Notes: generated by a model from the letters alone, not told the origin. A stretch of DNA of 64,000 nucleotides from Pandoraea faecigallinarum (GCF_001029105.3 NZ_CP011808.2:124001-188000); one strand, 5' to 3'; shown: positions 38,701 through 47,490, counted from the first letter of the stretch. Made by a program: numbers and translations.

Positions 38701-39171
38701 AATGAAAAGTAGAGACTGGGTCGGGAAAGACTCGTAACTGAAACTTTGTGCCAGCGGGTTGCCCGTCCAAAACAGGGCGCCGACGGTGGTGGTCGCGGGA
38801 AACCAGAGCTCGCTACCGCTAGCGGCCGTAAAAACAACCCGATCTGTCGCGCCGGGGAGAACGCCCCCCACCCATGCCGAGGGGTTTGACCACGCCATCA
38901 CGTCGGCGCTACTTCTTTCGATGTCGGCAGCCTGGGCCGAGGCACCCGCCATCACGGCCAGGGCAGCCGCGACGATGTGACGCAAGCGAGGCGCCCGGCC
39001 GCGCCCGTGCGCGCTATGGGTGAGAACATGGCGAAGGCGCCCGACCTGCGCGGTTACCTTCGCACTCGAGATCAGGCCGACAAACGTCGCGGCGATCCGG
39101 GGCGATCCCCTCGATCCTCGGTTGCTCCGCTTTCCCGGCTCCCCCACGAGCTCTTGCCAAACATTGCGCAT
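35743..39171 (-). CDS. Autotransporter with 25-residue tandem repeats in the passenger
   Basis: 1142 residues. A basic N-terminal extension leads to a signal segment RLRHIVAAALAVMAGASAQA. The passenger contains passenger-associated repeats (GLGALTLFGTSTYTGTTTV, GAGTLILNASNTYAGTTTV) predicting a beta-helix. It then has about eight units of the type NLQNQGVLTLGAAYGASGN of 25 residues. The C-terminal beta-barrel (about 280 residues from GAVWGRVGGRQLDMAGNE) ends LFAQVGLRYRW, an aromatic terminus suited to outer-membrane insertion. Surface-exposed; adhesin or interaction role inferred. Promoter site G, about 300 bp upstream, ties it to the T3SS set. Confidence 0.9.
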   Translation of the reverse strand: MRNVWQELVGEPGKRSNRGSRGSPRIAATFVGLISSAKVTAQVGRLRHVLTHSAHGRGRAPRLRHIVAAALAVMAGASAQAADIERSSADVMAWSNPSAWVGGVLPGATDRVVFTAASGSELWFPATTTVGALFWTGNPLAQSFSYESFPTQSLLFIAGINGVGMDLQNNYVARLYNAIGITADQTWRVSNAAGGSFVQLGSGGYMDLGAHTLTLDLVNAVNYAQLGYFVGTGNLVKTGLGALTLFGTSTYTGTTTVDGGMLALRAGASIEKSSLLSVNGTGTFDMTATNAAIKSLAGNGSVVLGPSALTLTQAGSVFSGVISGAGSVTVSGGWQVLAGDNTYTGGTTVGPGATLQLGNRGSAGSVAGDITDDGTLVFNRADTATMGGLISGNGALVQQGAGTLILNASNTYAGTTTVQSGTLVVGDASHPAATLGAGDVSVAAGATLGGYGAVPGAVNNSGTILVASALSSPATATAGSLTINGDLLNRGEVTLGAADGQTGDTLNVLGNMQNQGLITLRAVYGLTGNAFNVGGNLQNQGVLTLGAAYGQKGNAVNVFGNLQNQGLLTLGDVNGARGNVLAVFGNLQNRGLLTVGVANGASGNVLRVVSNLQNQGVLTLGDAYGRSGNLLTVGGDLQNQGVLTLGAAYGASGNVVNVLGNLQNHGMFALGAAYGPSGNVVNVRGNLQNQGALVLGAANAQTSNVAHVFGNYTGNNATLVLNAVPGAGGTVGHTDLLTIAGDASGNTTIRVAGSVGGTRTTGDGIPLVQVGGTSNATAFQLSGAVQAGAYEYLLYRGGSTTANSWYLRSQLTSDPNGPIAYRPAVAGYAMSPLLNMDYGFSVLGQRNERIGDKVNIDDTPSGRGGAVWGRVGGRQLDMAGNERFASDARAYFAQFGRDWIVSRTDTGGRTHAGVTFTVGTQSANIADNARASNLLLSASTGTLSTQAQSVGGYWTRYGADGAYVDAVVQLTHYYNKYTDTYSASAAQNGFGAAGSLEIGKPWALGSTAIAIEPQAQLAYQYLHLNDFNDGISPVSANTNNALRGRLGLRLFRADLQNETGIGSATPYLTASLVRDFLSPGATTLSSASLTMSPARTWYELGAGASAGLGKASKLYAHLGYGKNLGGTYRRTLFAQVGLRYRW
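37085..37680. repeat. 75-bp tandem repeats in second autotransporter
   Basis: About eight imperfect 75-bp units, each containing CTGGTTCTGCAAATT, encode 25-residue passenger repeats. Expected to vary in copy number. Confidence 0.8.
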
Positions 39172-39477
39172 GTTTTTCTTTTCTTCCGTTGTCGTTTTGA
39201 TACGTCCCGCCGCAAGCGCACCGCGCTACGACGTCCCATGCAGAACAAACCAAGGCCTAACCGCGTGTGGATGAACGTCGCGCTGCATTGCGCCGTGCTC
39301 ACGCGCAGGCCATACCTCCCAACCCTCGCCTGACGCGGTAACGCGTCTTCGCGCGCGTGTCACGCGGCGCCGCGAGAGGCCGTACGCAAGGTCCACTCTT
39401 CGATGCCGCTCCCGTCGTCGATAAAGGCGTGGCGCGCGAGGCGCCGTCGCGCCGGTCCCGGCGGAGATCTTGCTGTC

Positions 39478-39524
39478 ATTGTCAGCGCAGTCCCACGCAG
39501 ATCGCCCTCGGGCGAACACCTGAA
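39478..39524 (-). promoter_or_regulatory. Regulon-type promoter (site G) for second autotransporter
   Basis: Minus strand: TTCAGGTGTTCGCC (39511-39524), 27 bp, GACAAT (39478-39483) followed by GACAGCAA as at site J. An IS6 element begins 58 bp upstream of the box. Confidence 0.65.
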
Positions 39525-39582
39525 GTGTCCGCCATGGGAGGACGTCGCGCGCGGGCGGCATGGGCAGCTTCGTGCGCGCGGC

Positions 39583-40423
39583 GGGTATTGTCAGGTTGTT
39601 TGGTTGACGATGCGCCAATAGGGAGTTGCAGAAAACGATGCTCATTATGCCGCCATACGGGCGGAGCAAGCCCATTGCCAGGCGGCGAAGGCTTGGGTGC
39701 GTACCGCGCGTTTATGCTCGGCATTGCGGTGATAGCGGCACGCCATGAATAGGTTCGAAACCTGACCGTGGATTGAGGTGAAGCGCTGCAATTGGCGTGC
39801 TGACTTAAAGCGGCGCATCACCTTCTCCCGCACCCGCGTAGGCTGATGCGAATTCTCCGCACGGTTGTTCAACCCTTTATGCTGGCGGTGTTCGGCGCTT
39901 AGCCCGAGCTCGCGGTGGGCCGCCGCATAGCTGCGCAGTTTGTCTGTGACGATCACGCGTGCACCGCCATGGCGCTTGAGCAGGCGGCGCATGAGCCGTT
40001 TGGCGGCGGCCGTGTCGCGACGGCTTTGCACCAGCACCTCAAGCAGCGCGCCGTGTTCGTCCACCGCCCGCCACAGCCAGTGCTTTTTGCCATGGATCGT
40101 CACGACCACTTCGTCAAGATGCCATTTGTCGCCGCGCCCCGCGGACCTCGCTCGAATACGCCCCGCGATGGCCAGACCGAACTTCGTCGCCCAGCACCGT
40201 ACCGTTTCGTACGTGAGTTCGATCCCGCGGGCGGCCAGCATCTCCTCAACCATGCGCAGGCTCAGCGGGAATCGGTAATACAGCCACACTGCGTAGCTGA
40301 TGACGTCGGGCGGAAAACGGTAGCCTTTGAATGAGATCACGACCTCGCTCGAGCGCGCGGGGCTGACTGAGGTTTTTTTCATGTCGCATTCTATCCTCTA
40401 CCGCTAACAACCTGACAATACCC
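39583..40423 (-). mobile_element. IS6-family element, copy 1
   Basis: Terminal inverted repeats GGGTATTGTCAGGTTGTT at both ends. No matching 8-bp flanking duplication, so the flanks have recombined. Confidence 0.85.
39645..40382 (-). CDS. IS6-family transposase
   Basis: 245 residues; DDE core with Asp in DKWHLDEVVVTIHGKKHWLWRA split at WHLDE, Asp in VIVTDKLRSY and Glu in LNNRAENSHQPTR. The N-terminus (MKKTSVSPARSSEVV) differs by a small frame change from the other copies (MRHEKIFSHPQ). Intact. Confidence 0.9.
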   Translation of the reverse strand: MKKTSVSPARSSEVVISFKGYRFPPDVISYAVWLYYRFPLSLRMVEEMLAARGIELTYETVRCWATKFGLAIAGRIRARSAGRGDKWHLDEVVVTIHGKKHWLWRAVDEHGALLEVLVQSRRDTAAAKRLMRRLLKRHGGARVIVTDKLRSYAAAHRELGLSAEHRQHKGLNNRAENSHQPTRVREKVMRRFKSARQLQRFTSIHGQVSNLFMACRYHRNAEHKRAVRTQAFAAWQWACSARMAA

Positions 40424-40567
40424 GTTGGATAAAGACAATCCCGCCCCAACACAATTGGGTGAGGACATGCTTGACCCGGCAAACCTCGAGCGCGCCGAAA
40501 TCAGTGCCTCTTCGTTCTGGAGTGTGACGCCCGCAGGGTTCGAGATGAAAGATGCGCGCTTCAAGGT

Positions 40568-40735
40568 GTGGGTGGTGCGAAACTGAGCGTGAGCAAGGGG
40601 CCGACGCGGACCGATGTGTTCGACTATGTCGAGCGGTTCTACAACCCGACGCGCCGGCATTCGACGCTCGGCTACGTCAGCCCGATAGCGTTCGAAAAAG
40701 TCCAAGATGGACTGCTGCCGGAATTAAGACACTTT
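40568..40735 (+). pseudogene. IS3-family orfB C-terminal remnant
   Basis: Reads TDVFDYVERFYNPTRRHSTLGYVSPIAFEK, the end of an integrase core. The rest of the element is gone. Confidence 0.8.
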
Positions 40736-40935
40736 CCAGCCTCACGCCAAGGCACGTTCAAAGGCCTCGGGACTGATGCCACCCAGATGGGTATGACGGC
40801 GGGTTCGATTGTAAAAGACTTCGATGTAATCGAAGATGTCGGCGCGCGCCAGATCACGGGTTTTGTAGACGCGTTTTCGCACGCGTTCCTTTTTAAGACT
40901 GCTGAAGAAGGACTCGGCAACCGCGTTGACGCTCC
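40736..40935 (-). pseudogene. Second IS3-family orfB C-terminal remnant
   Basis: Minus strand reads AVAESFFSSLKKERVRKR through FYNRTRRHTHLGGISPEAFE, a different IS3 member converging on the first remnant. Confidence 0.8.
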
Positions 40936-41035
40936 TATGTCAACAGCATCGTGTTGAATCCGCTAAATCCGCCAAGATGAGAGGGTACAACTCCCTGGCG
41001 ATGTAGCGCTTCAGGCAGCGATGGATTTCTTTAGT
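40936..41035 (-). pseudogene. Transposase C-terminal remnant, probably IS110 family
   Basis: Minus strand reads EIHRCLKRYIARELYPLIL, a motif I associate with IS110-type transposase ends. Only about 30 codons remain. Confidence 0.45.
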
Positions 41036-41259
41036 TGTAATAGCCTAGACTAAATCTGACAGCTGTCGGTTGCTCCCGAAACGGGCTCGAAAGCAGCGAC
41101 TGCCGAAATCGAGTGACGATGACACTGCGATTTATCCCAGGTGACGCCCCTGTTGCGGGACGATATCCTTGCGTCGCAATAGCGCTGAGGTGTTTGGCTC
41201 CCCCGGCGCATGTTGTTTGGTCATCTGCTCACCGCCCCCTAAATTGGTGTTGCAGATTT

Positions 41260-41289
41260 GCCCGCAGCTCATCGCTGCGGGCTTTTTTT
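41260..41289 (+). terminator. Rho-independent terminator
   Basis: GCCCGCAG-N7-CTGCGGGC stem followed by seven T. Confidence 0.8.
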
Positions 41290-41390
41290 GCCGTACATTC
41301 AGCGTCTGTCGTTCGCTTAATGGCCTTGAAGCCTCCCCATCCAGGGCTCGTGCACTTCGAGCTCATTCCGCTCTTTTGTGGGGGTCTTTG

Positions 41391-41416
41391 CCGCCCCTGC
41401 GGGGGCGGTTTTTTTT
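41391..41416 (+). terminator. Second rho-independent terminator
   Basis: CCGCCCC-TGCG-GGGGCGG stem-loop followed by eight T. Confidence 0.8.
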
Positions 41417-41589
41417 CGGCACGCTCGCTCCGGATGACGCAACGTACACCCCCACGGGGTCACGATCCAGATCCGTTCGCGCTGGCCCATCCAAAAAAGT
41501 CGTGACAGGTTGCCCCCGCTAAGTCTTTTGTTTCGTTTGATTTGCCGAGTCTCAGCCTCTGCGCGCTTCCTTTGCTTACGCACCGCTTA

Positions 41590-42493
41590 GAATCTCTAAC
41601 AAAATGAGTTTACGGGGGCTGTTAACTCAAAGTGATTTTTGTTAACCTTTGCGCAGTCATCGCTGCGCAAAGGACATGGCCAAACCAATACTCGACGACG
41701 AACTGTGGGCAATCATCCAGCCACTGCTGCCGCCACCGAAGCCTCGGCGCGCCCGCTATCCCGGGCGCAAGCCGCTGGACGATCGTGCCGTGCTCACGGG
41801 CATCCTGTTCGTTCTGCAATCCGGCATCCCTTGGGAAATGCTGCCGCAGGAAATGGGCTGCGGCTCAGGCATGAGTTGCTGGCGACGGCTACATGCCTGG
41901 CAGAAGGCTGGCGTCTGGGATCGTCTGCACGAGGTACTTCTGGCCAAGCTCCGTGCGGCCGATCGCATCGACTGGTCTCGTGTAGTCGTCGATTCCTCTT
42001 CTATCCGGGCAGTGGGGTCGGGTCAAAAATAGGACCTAACCCCACAGATCGCGCGCGACCAGGTTCAAAGCACCACGTCCTGACCGACGCCCAAGGCATT
42101 CCACTGTCGCTGATACTCACGGGCGCCAACCGCAACGACATTACCCAACTGCTGCCACTGATCGAGGCGATTCCTCCGATTCGAGGCAAGCGCCGTCGCC
42201 CCTTGTCTAAACCGCACATCGTTCAGGGTGATCGCGGCTACGACCACGACAAGTACCGCAAGCCCCTGCACGCCGTCGGCATCGCCACCGAGATTGCTCG
42301 CCGCGGCGAGCCTCACGGCAGCGGTCTTGGCAAGACGCGTTGGGTTGTCGAGCGAACGATCGCGTGGCTGCACAACTTCAAGCGATTGCGAGTCCGCTTC
42401 GAGCGCCTCGCAATCATTCACGAAGCCTTCCTGAAAATGGCTGGTTGCATCATCTGCTGGCGCCATCTCAGGAAATCATTTTGTTAGAGCTTC
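41590..42493 (+). mobile_element. IS5-family element, copy 2, 904 bp
   Basis: Ends GAATCTCTAACAAAATGA and GAAGCTCTAACAAAATGA; direct repeat TTA at 41587-41589 and 42494-42496. Sequence variant with CAAAAATAG, apparently identical to copy 4. Confidence 0.9.
41676..42487 (+). CDS. IS5-family transposase, -1 frameshift type (stop variant)
   Basis: orfA from ATG 41676 ends at TAG 42030-42032 directly after CAAAAA. The catalytic half continues in the -1 frame to 42487. A slip at CAA-AAA would bypass the stop. Other substitutions (KRRRPLSK for KRGRPLCK) separate this lineage from copies 1 and 3. Confidence 0.8.
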
Positions 42494-42641
42494 TTAGCCA
42501 CGTGCGGTTATCCGAGGTCGCACGTAGGCGCTCGCCGCGCGGCGAACTCACGGCAACGGCGCAGGACTGCGTCAAATGGCGTGACTTGATACGGCGGAAC
42601 GGGTTTGATCGCGGTAGCAGCAAGCGTCGGCAGGGCTGGGG

Positions 42642-42965
42642 TTATCCCGATATCACGATGTAGGACTTTGGCGTGAGGCGTGCGTCCGGCATGACCAGCA
42701 GCCTCGCTTCGATGACCGCACCCCCTTCGCGTCGGGCAAACCTGGGCAAGACATACACGCAATCGTACACGCGCTTCACCGTCGACTCGTCCCCGAGCTC
42801 TTCCGTTTGAAATTGCATGGAGCGCAATCGCTCGAGAAGGAAGCCGCGAACGTCCTGTTCCGAGAGCGTCGCGACGCCAAGCGTGCGAGCAAATTCGTCA
42901 TGGGCGAATTTCCGAACGAGGTCCACGGCCTCATCAAGATTCGCTTGAATTACCACTGTCTTCAT
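42642..42965 (-). CDS. Hypothetical protein (107 aa)
   Basis: ATG 42965 follows AGGAAAAT. The product starts MKTVVIQANLDEAVDLVRKF, is acidic, and is predicted mixed alpha/beta. I do not recognise a family. It stands alone between an IS5 copy and an IS6 copy, the latter starting 45 bp upstream, so its promoter was probably removed. The longer frame to 43103 is IS6 sequence. Confidence 0.5.
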   Translation of the reverse strand: MKTVVIQANLDEAVDLVRKFAHDEFARTLGVATLSEQDVRGFLLERLRSMQFQTEELGDESTVKRVYDCVYVLPRFARREGGAVIEARLLVMPDARLTPKSYIVISG

Positions 42966-43010
42966 ATTTTCCTGATGCCGAGTATCGTTAATCGGGGGTA
43001 AGCCGGACGA

Positions 43011-43859
43011 GGGTATTGTCAGGTTGTTTAGTTGAAACCGAGCCAAGGCACCATGGCAGAAAACGACGCTCGTTATGCCGCCATACGGGCGGAGCAAGCC
43101 CATTCCCAGCTCGCGAAAGCCTGGGTGCGCACCGCGCGTTTATGCTCGGCGTTGCGGTGATAGCGACAGCCCATGAACAGGTTCGACACCTGACCATGGA
43201 CTGAGGCGAAGCGCTGCAATTGGCGTGTCGACTTAAAGCGACGCATCACTTTCTCCCGCACCCGCGTAGGCTGATGCGAATTCTCCGCCCGGTTGTTCAA
43301 ACCTTTATGCTGGCGGTGTTCGACGCTTAGCCCGAGCTCGCGGTTGGCCGCCGCATAGCTGCGCAGTTTATCCGTGACGATCGCGCGCGCGCCGCCATGG
43401 CGCTTGAGCAGGCGGCGCATGAGCCGTTTGGCGGCGGCCGTGTCGCGACGGCTTTGCACCAGCACCTCAAGCAATGCGCCGTGCTCGTCGACCGCTCGCC
43501 ACAGCCAATGTTTTTTGCCGTGGATTGTCACCACCACCTCGTCAAGATGCCATTTGTCGCCGCGCCTCGGGGACGTCGATCGAATACGCCCGGCGATGGC
43601 CAGACCGAACTTCGTCGCCCAGCACCGTACCGTCTCGTAGGTCAGCTCAATCCCCCGCGCGGCCAACATTTCCTCGACCATGCGTAGACTCAGCGGAAAC
43701 CGATAATACAGCCACACCGCATAACTGATAATGTCAGGCGGAAAACGGTAGCCTTTGAACGAGATCGCCGCGTCGCTCGAGCGCTGGGGGTGACTGAAAA
43801 TTTTTTCATGTCGCATTCTATCCTTCCGCCTCCCCCATCCGAACAACCTGACAATACCC
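43011..43859 (-). mobile_element. IS6-family element, copy 2
   Basis: GGGTATTGTCAGGTTGTT at both ends. The transposase is identical to that of copy 3 at 54837. Flanking octamers do not match. Confidence 0.88.
43073..43816 (-). CDS. IS6-family transposase
   Basis: 247 residues from ATG 43816 (MRHEKIFSHPQRSSDAA). DDE residues as in copy 1 (WHLDEV, IVTDKLRSY, NRAENSHQ). Intact. Confidence 0.92.
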   Translation of the reverse strand: MRHEKIFSHPQRSSDAAISFKGYRFPPDIISYAVWLYYRFPLSLRMVEEMLAARGIELTYETVRCWATKFGLAIAGRIRSTSPRRGDKWHLDEVVVTIHGKKHWLWRAVDEHGALLEVLVQSRRDTAAAKRLMRRLLKRHGGARAIVTDKLRSYAAANRELGLSVEHRQHKGLNNRAENSHQPTRVREKVMRRFKSTRQLQRFASVHGQVSNLFMGCRYHRNAEHKRAVRTQAFASWEWACSARMAA

Positions 43860-43871
43860 CTCCGAGAAAAA

Positions 43872-43997
43872 ATGACGGCTTGGCAGCACGACTACAACCA
43901 TCATCGTCCCCACAGCTCGCTCGGCCATCTGACCCCAAGCGAGTTCGTCCAAAAGTGGTCAGTACAACCCAAAGAGGCAGCCCCTCTCCAGTTTTAA
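43872..43997 (+). pseudogene. IS3-family (IS407-like) orfB C-terminal remnant
   Basis: Reads WQHDYNHHRPHSSLGHLTPSEF and stops after PLQF; an IS end (CTGTCCAGTTTCCGAGGGCA) follows. Confidence 0.8.
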
Positions 43998-44044
43998 ACT
44001 GTCCAGTTTCCGAGGGCACTTCAGGTTCCACTTAAAAATCGCAG

Positions 44045-44199
44045 GACCCTGTCCAAACAAGTGGCGCCACCTCTCGCCGCAAGGAGCTTATAGCCCCCTT
44101 TGCCAGCAAGGTACTCGCGAACCACTTTCTCTTTAAACTTTACATCGAATTTCCTCACGGAACCTCCAAGGTCGTGTCCAACTCTCGGGGGTCAGTTCA
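44045..44199 (-). pseudogene. IS3-family orfA N-terminal remnant with IS end
   Basis: Minus strand: terminus GAACTGACCCCCGAGAGTTG, then RKFDVKFKEKVVREYLAGKG of an orfA helix-turn-helix. It abuts the 3' end of the next gene. Confidence 0.75.
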
Positions 44200-44212
44200 A
44201 ATCCGAGGCGGC

Positions 44213-45202
44213 TCACTGCGACCTGCGCGGGGGAGCCAGTATTCGCTTGCTCGATACCTCAAGCTCGTTTATCGCGAATAGGCAAACTGCGACGTCCTCC
44301 GGCTTCTCGAGCTTCCTGTAAAGCTTTTCGGCCTTCACATAGTCTGCGATGGCCTGCGCATTCAACCCTGCCTTCGCGTGGTTATATCCAGCCCGCAGGT
44401 AGGTTCGTGCAAGTGCGTCTTTCATATCCTCGCCGGCCCCCTCCAAGGCGTCTGCGCGCTGTCGGTAGGCGGTTGCAGCCAGGGCGTACTGACCCTCGAG
44501 CGTATAGTTGATTGCGGTGTACTCGCGGGCCCATGCCGCCGTCTTAAGCGCCTTGCGAGCCTCTGTGTTGGCGACGTCGGCCAGCCGCTCCTTCCCTTGG
44601 CGGGCGTATTCATCGCCTTGGCTGCGGCACTCCGAGCCTTGTGCCGTGGCCACCGTGTACGCCAGTGACCACCGGTCTTGATCAGAAAGAAAGAGGGTAA
44701 ATTCGTTGGTTACCCCGGGTTCTTCAATGCTTCGCAGCAGGTCGGCTTTGCCCGAGGCCCCCAGCCATTGCGCCAGCGTGCTTACGAGCGCCTCACGGCT
44801 TGGGTGGGTACCTTCACCGCCTGCCTGAGTCAATTGCACCAGCTTCGCGAGCGACTCCTGGACGCTTACCGGAGTTTCCTTGAGAGTTCCCCGAAAAAGT
44901 TGCTCAAGACATTCATTCAGCTGCGTCACGGCACCGGAAAACTCCCGTGCCTTGGCCTGGTTGTGAAGGGACAGAATGCTGAAGATGAGCAGACTCACGG
45001 TTTTTCTATTGCCGTGAAAGACACGGTCGCAGAACCGGTCCATCCGGCCCATTTGGATGATGTCTCCAAGGGCGGCCACAATGGCTTCTGGCCGACTGAA
45101 ATCAACGTCCTTTAGCGCCTGCTCGGCGTACTCACGACGTTTTTCGGATACGTGAGGCCCCCACTGGGTGTAGCGGTGAAGTAAGGCTGCGAGACTGTTC
45201 AT
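44213..45202 (-). CDS. Helical-repeat (SNAP/TPR-like) protein, effector candidate
   Basis: 329 residues; AAGGAG precedes ATG 45202. Residues about 25-190 form a domain shared with the protein at 49311-50360: CDRVFH (58-63) and VTNEFTLFLSDQDRWSLAYTV (164-184) match CDVLFH and ISNEFTQFFGRHDQYYLAAKV at nearly the same positions. Residues about 195-315 are TPR/SNAP-like helices (YALAATAYRQRADALEGAG, AIADYVKAEKLYRKLEKPED). The last residues (LAPPRRSQ) end 13 bp from an IS3 remnant, so the C-terminus may be altered. A weak regulon-type promoter lies far upstream. No known enzymatic motif. Confidence 0.7.
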   Translation of the reverse strand: MNSLAALLHRYTQWGPHVSEKRREYAEQALKDVDFSRPEAIVAALGDIIQMGRMDRFCDRVFHGNRKTVSLLIFSILSLHNQAKAREFSGAVTQLNECLEQLFRGTLKETPVSVQESLAKLVQLTQAGGEGTHPSREALVSTLAQWLGASGKADLLRSIEEPGVTNEFTLFLSDQDRWSLAYTVATAQGSECRSQGDEYARQGKERLADVANTEARKALKTAAWAREYTAINYTLEGQYALAATAYRQRADALEGAGEDMKDALARTYLRAGYNHAKAGLNAQAIADYVKAEKLYRKLEKPEDVAVCLFAINELEVSSKRILAPPRRSQ

Positions 45203-46017
45203 GATAAAGCTCCTTGAACCCCCAGGGGGACGCTAATCGAGACCCTTGCTCGCCGCCCGTCCCCGATTCCCGGATTTCCGGGTTCCCGTGCCACTCAAAA
45301 GGCATCGAACGCCTCTGAGCCCAGGCGGCGGGCGCGAATGCCGACCGCCAGATTGTTCGGTTAACGGACCAACCCGTTGGCAGAAATAGAAAACCACGGC
45401 TCTACGCTGCGAGGCGTGCGGGGCAAACCTTTTGCCCAGTCGCGGGGGCCGCGCAGCGCGCGTTTCGACTCGGTATTGCAATGCGTGTCGTGCGCGCGGC
45501 ACCCCAACAACCGGGACGAACCCTGGGCCGTCGACACAGACGGCGCGCTGCCAACCCGTGCCAACGTCACATGTGTGGACGCGAACGCGCCGCCCCGGGA
45601 GCGCAAGCCGCGATACACCCGGTGTTTCACGCTCAGCCCGCACGTATGCTGGAGCCGGCGCCGCCCCGCGTGCCCTTAAGCCGCGCTGCGGCTCGTCCCT
45701 CGGCGCACCCTACGCGCCGTCGCGGCCAACGCGTGAGTGATCTCGGGGTGAGAGTGTGGATGAAGGGGCTGCCGGCCGCCCTCAGGTGAATACCTGAGGT
45801 GGGCGGCCGCCGACCGCCGCTGTCCCCCGGCTTCGCCGCCCGCGCCCGGCTCGCGCCGCTCCCCGCGCTCGCGCGTCGGCTGATGGCTGCTCGGTAGCGA
45901 CGCAGTTGGCTCGATAGCGAGGCAGTTGGTCTGTCACGATCGTGTGCGCCACCGGGTTCAAGCGCAGTATTGACCTGCCCCCTTCAATCGGGCCAATGGG
46001 CTTCTAGCAAAGTCCCT
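45203..46017. other. Non-coding leader region
   Basis: Contains a short decayed IS6-like end (about 45349-45410, GATTGTTCGGTTAACGG) and a weak promoter site. No gene recognised. Confidence 0.35.
45754..45798 (-). promoter_or_regulatory. Weak regulon-type promoter (site H)
   Basis: Minus strand: CTCAGGTATTCACC (45785-45798). The -10 position is poor (CCACAC). The box sits in a 20-bp palindrome (CCTCAGGT-GAAT-ACCTGAGG, 45780-45799). The gene is 550 bp away. Confidence 0.35.
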
Positions 46018-46110
46018 TTAAACCAGCTCCTGGAAAGCGGCAGGAGCATCCGCGGTTGCCCGATGTTTCGCCGCAAACTCTGACGGCGCAAGGTAGTTCA
46101 GTGCGCTGTG
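46018..46110 (-). pseudogene. IS3-family orfB C-terminal remnant
   Basis: Minus strand reads SALNYLAPSEFAAKHRATAD and stops at TAA 46018. Cut by the IS21 element. Confidence 0.8.
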
Positions 46111-46239
46111 TGTCAGCGTCGGATAGATACTCCTCATTTTCGTCGAAGTAATTTTCCCCAGTTTTTGTCTGGCGCCGCCGCGTAAGCGGCGGCGCCCTCC
46201 CGATCACCGACCATATCCCACTACGGATCCGTCGAGGGG

Positions 46240-47490
46240 GTGTCGGTGATCGAGCTGGGAGAGGTTATGACGATTCTGGAATTGCACCGGCAGGGGCTGA
46301 GCATCTCGGCCATCGCCGCTCGACTGGGTATGGACCGCAAGACCATTCGCAAATACATCAAAGGTGGTGTGCAGGCGCCGCGTTACGGTCCACGTGCACC
46401 GCGACCCTGCGTCATCGACCCGTTCGTTCACTATGTGACCGAGCGTGTGCGGGAGTACCCGGACCTGAGCATCGAGCGGCTGCTGCGGGAGATTCAGGCC
46501 ATGGGTTACGCAGGCGGTCGAACAGCTCTGGGCGACCTGGTTCGGGAAGTCCGGCCACCGCGACAGCGTGGCTTCGAGGTGCGCTTTGAGACTCCAGCTG
46601 GCCACCAGGCGCAGGTAGACTTCGCACACTTCAATGTTGAGTTCGACGATGTACCGGGGCAGCGACGCTCAATCTGGTTGTTCTCGATTGTGCTCGGGCA
46701 CAGCCGCTATCTGTGGGGGCGTTTCGTCGAACATCAGGACCTGCAGACCGTCCTGCGCTGCCACATGGAAGCGTTCGAGCACATTGGTGGTGTGCCACGC
46801 GAAGTGCTGTACGACCGCATGAAGGCAGCGGTGCTGGGCGAAGTCGAGAAGCACATCGTCTACAACGCGAAGCTGGTCGCGTTTGCACAGCACTATGGTT
46901 TCGCTCCGCGTGCGTGCAAGGCGTATCGCGCCAAGGCCAAGGGCAAGGTCGAACGCCCCTATCGCTATATCCGGCAGGACTTCTTCCTCGCGCGACGATT
47001 CCAGAATCTCGCCGATCTGAACCGCCAGTTGCGCAACCGGCTCGACACGGTGGCCAACTCACGAGTACACGGCACGACGCATCGCGTTGTCATGCAGCAC
47101 TTCCGGGAGGAACGCCCCGCGCTCCAGGTGTTGCCGGCCGGCGCCTTCAATGGCGTCATCAGACTCGAGCGGCGCGTGAGCCACGAAGGTCTGGTCTCGG
47201 TCGGCGGCAACTACTATAGCGTGCCCGAGCGCACCCGCAGACGCACGCTCGACGTCCATAGTCTGGCTCACGAGATCCGCATCTACGAGGACGGCGAACT
47301 GCTCGCAGTGCACCCCGTGCTGGAAGGCTGGCGACGAACATCGTTGCTGCCTGGCCATCGGAGCGCGGGCCAGCGCAGGCAGCAGGCGGCGCGCGACGTA
47401 TCGTCGGGCACGACTGGTGTCGGACGTCGGCCGCTGTCGTTTTACGATCAGGTGGCCAGGCGTCTGGCTGATGCCGGGAGGCGCGCATGA
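46240..47490 (+). CDS. istA: IS21 transposase IstA
   Basis: 416 residues from GTG 46240; ATG 46267 with GGAGAGG upstream is an alternative start. N-terminal helix-turn-helix (GLSISAIAARLGMDRKTIRKYI), then the integrase core with Asp in AQVDFAHFNVEFD, Asp in EVLYDRMKAAV and Glu in KAKGKVERPYRYIR. Stop overlaps the istB start (ATGA). Confidence 0.93.
   Translation: MSVIELGEVMTILELHRQGLSISAIAARLGMDRKTIRKYIKGGVQAPRYGPRAPRPCVIDPFVHYVTERVREYPDLSIERLLREIQAMGYAGGRTALGDLVREVRPPRQRGFEVRFETPAGHQAQVDFAHFNVEFDDVPGQRRSIWLFSIVLGHSRYLWGRFVEHQDLQTVLRCHMEAFEHIGGVPREVLYDRMKAAVLGEVEKHIVYNAKLVAFAQHYGFAPRACKAYRAKAKGKVERPYRYIRQDFFLARRFQNLADLNRQLRNRLDTVANSRVHGTTHRVVMQHFREERPALQVLPAGAFNGVIRLERRVSHEGLVSVGGNYYSVPERTRRRTLDVHSLAHEIRIYEDGELLAVHPVLEGWRRTSLLPGHRSAGQRRQQAARDVSSGTTGVGRRPLSFYDQVARRLADAGRRA

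Larger units (their letters stand above)
41036..41589. other. Non-coding stretch with two terminators
   Basis: No protein gene recognised. It holds two strong factor-independent terminators on the plus strand with no upstream gene, so a small RNA is possible. Confidence 0.35.

Noticed and set aside
34722..42493. Composite transposon carrying autotransporter 2 between inverted IS5 copies
   Set aside because: Each IS5 has its own 3-bp duplication (TAA and TTA), so they inserted independently.
43995..44040. CACTTCAGGTTCCACTT as another regulatory box
   Set aside because: It belongs to an IS3 terminus after an orfB remnant and lacks the second half of the box and the -10.
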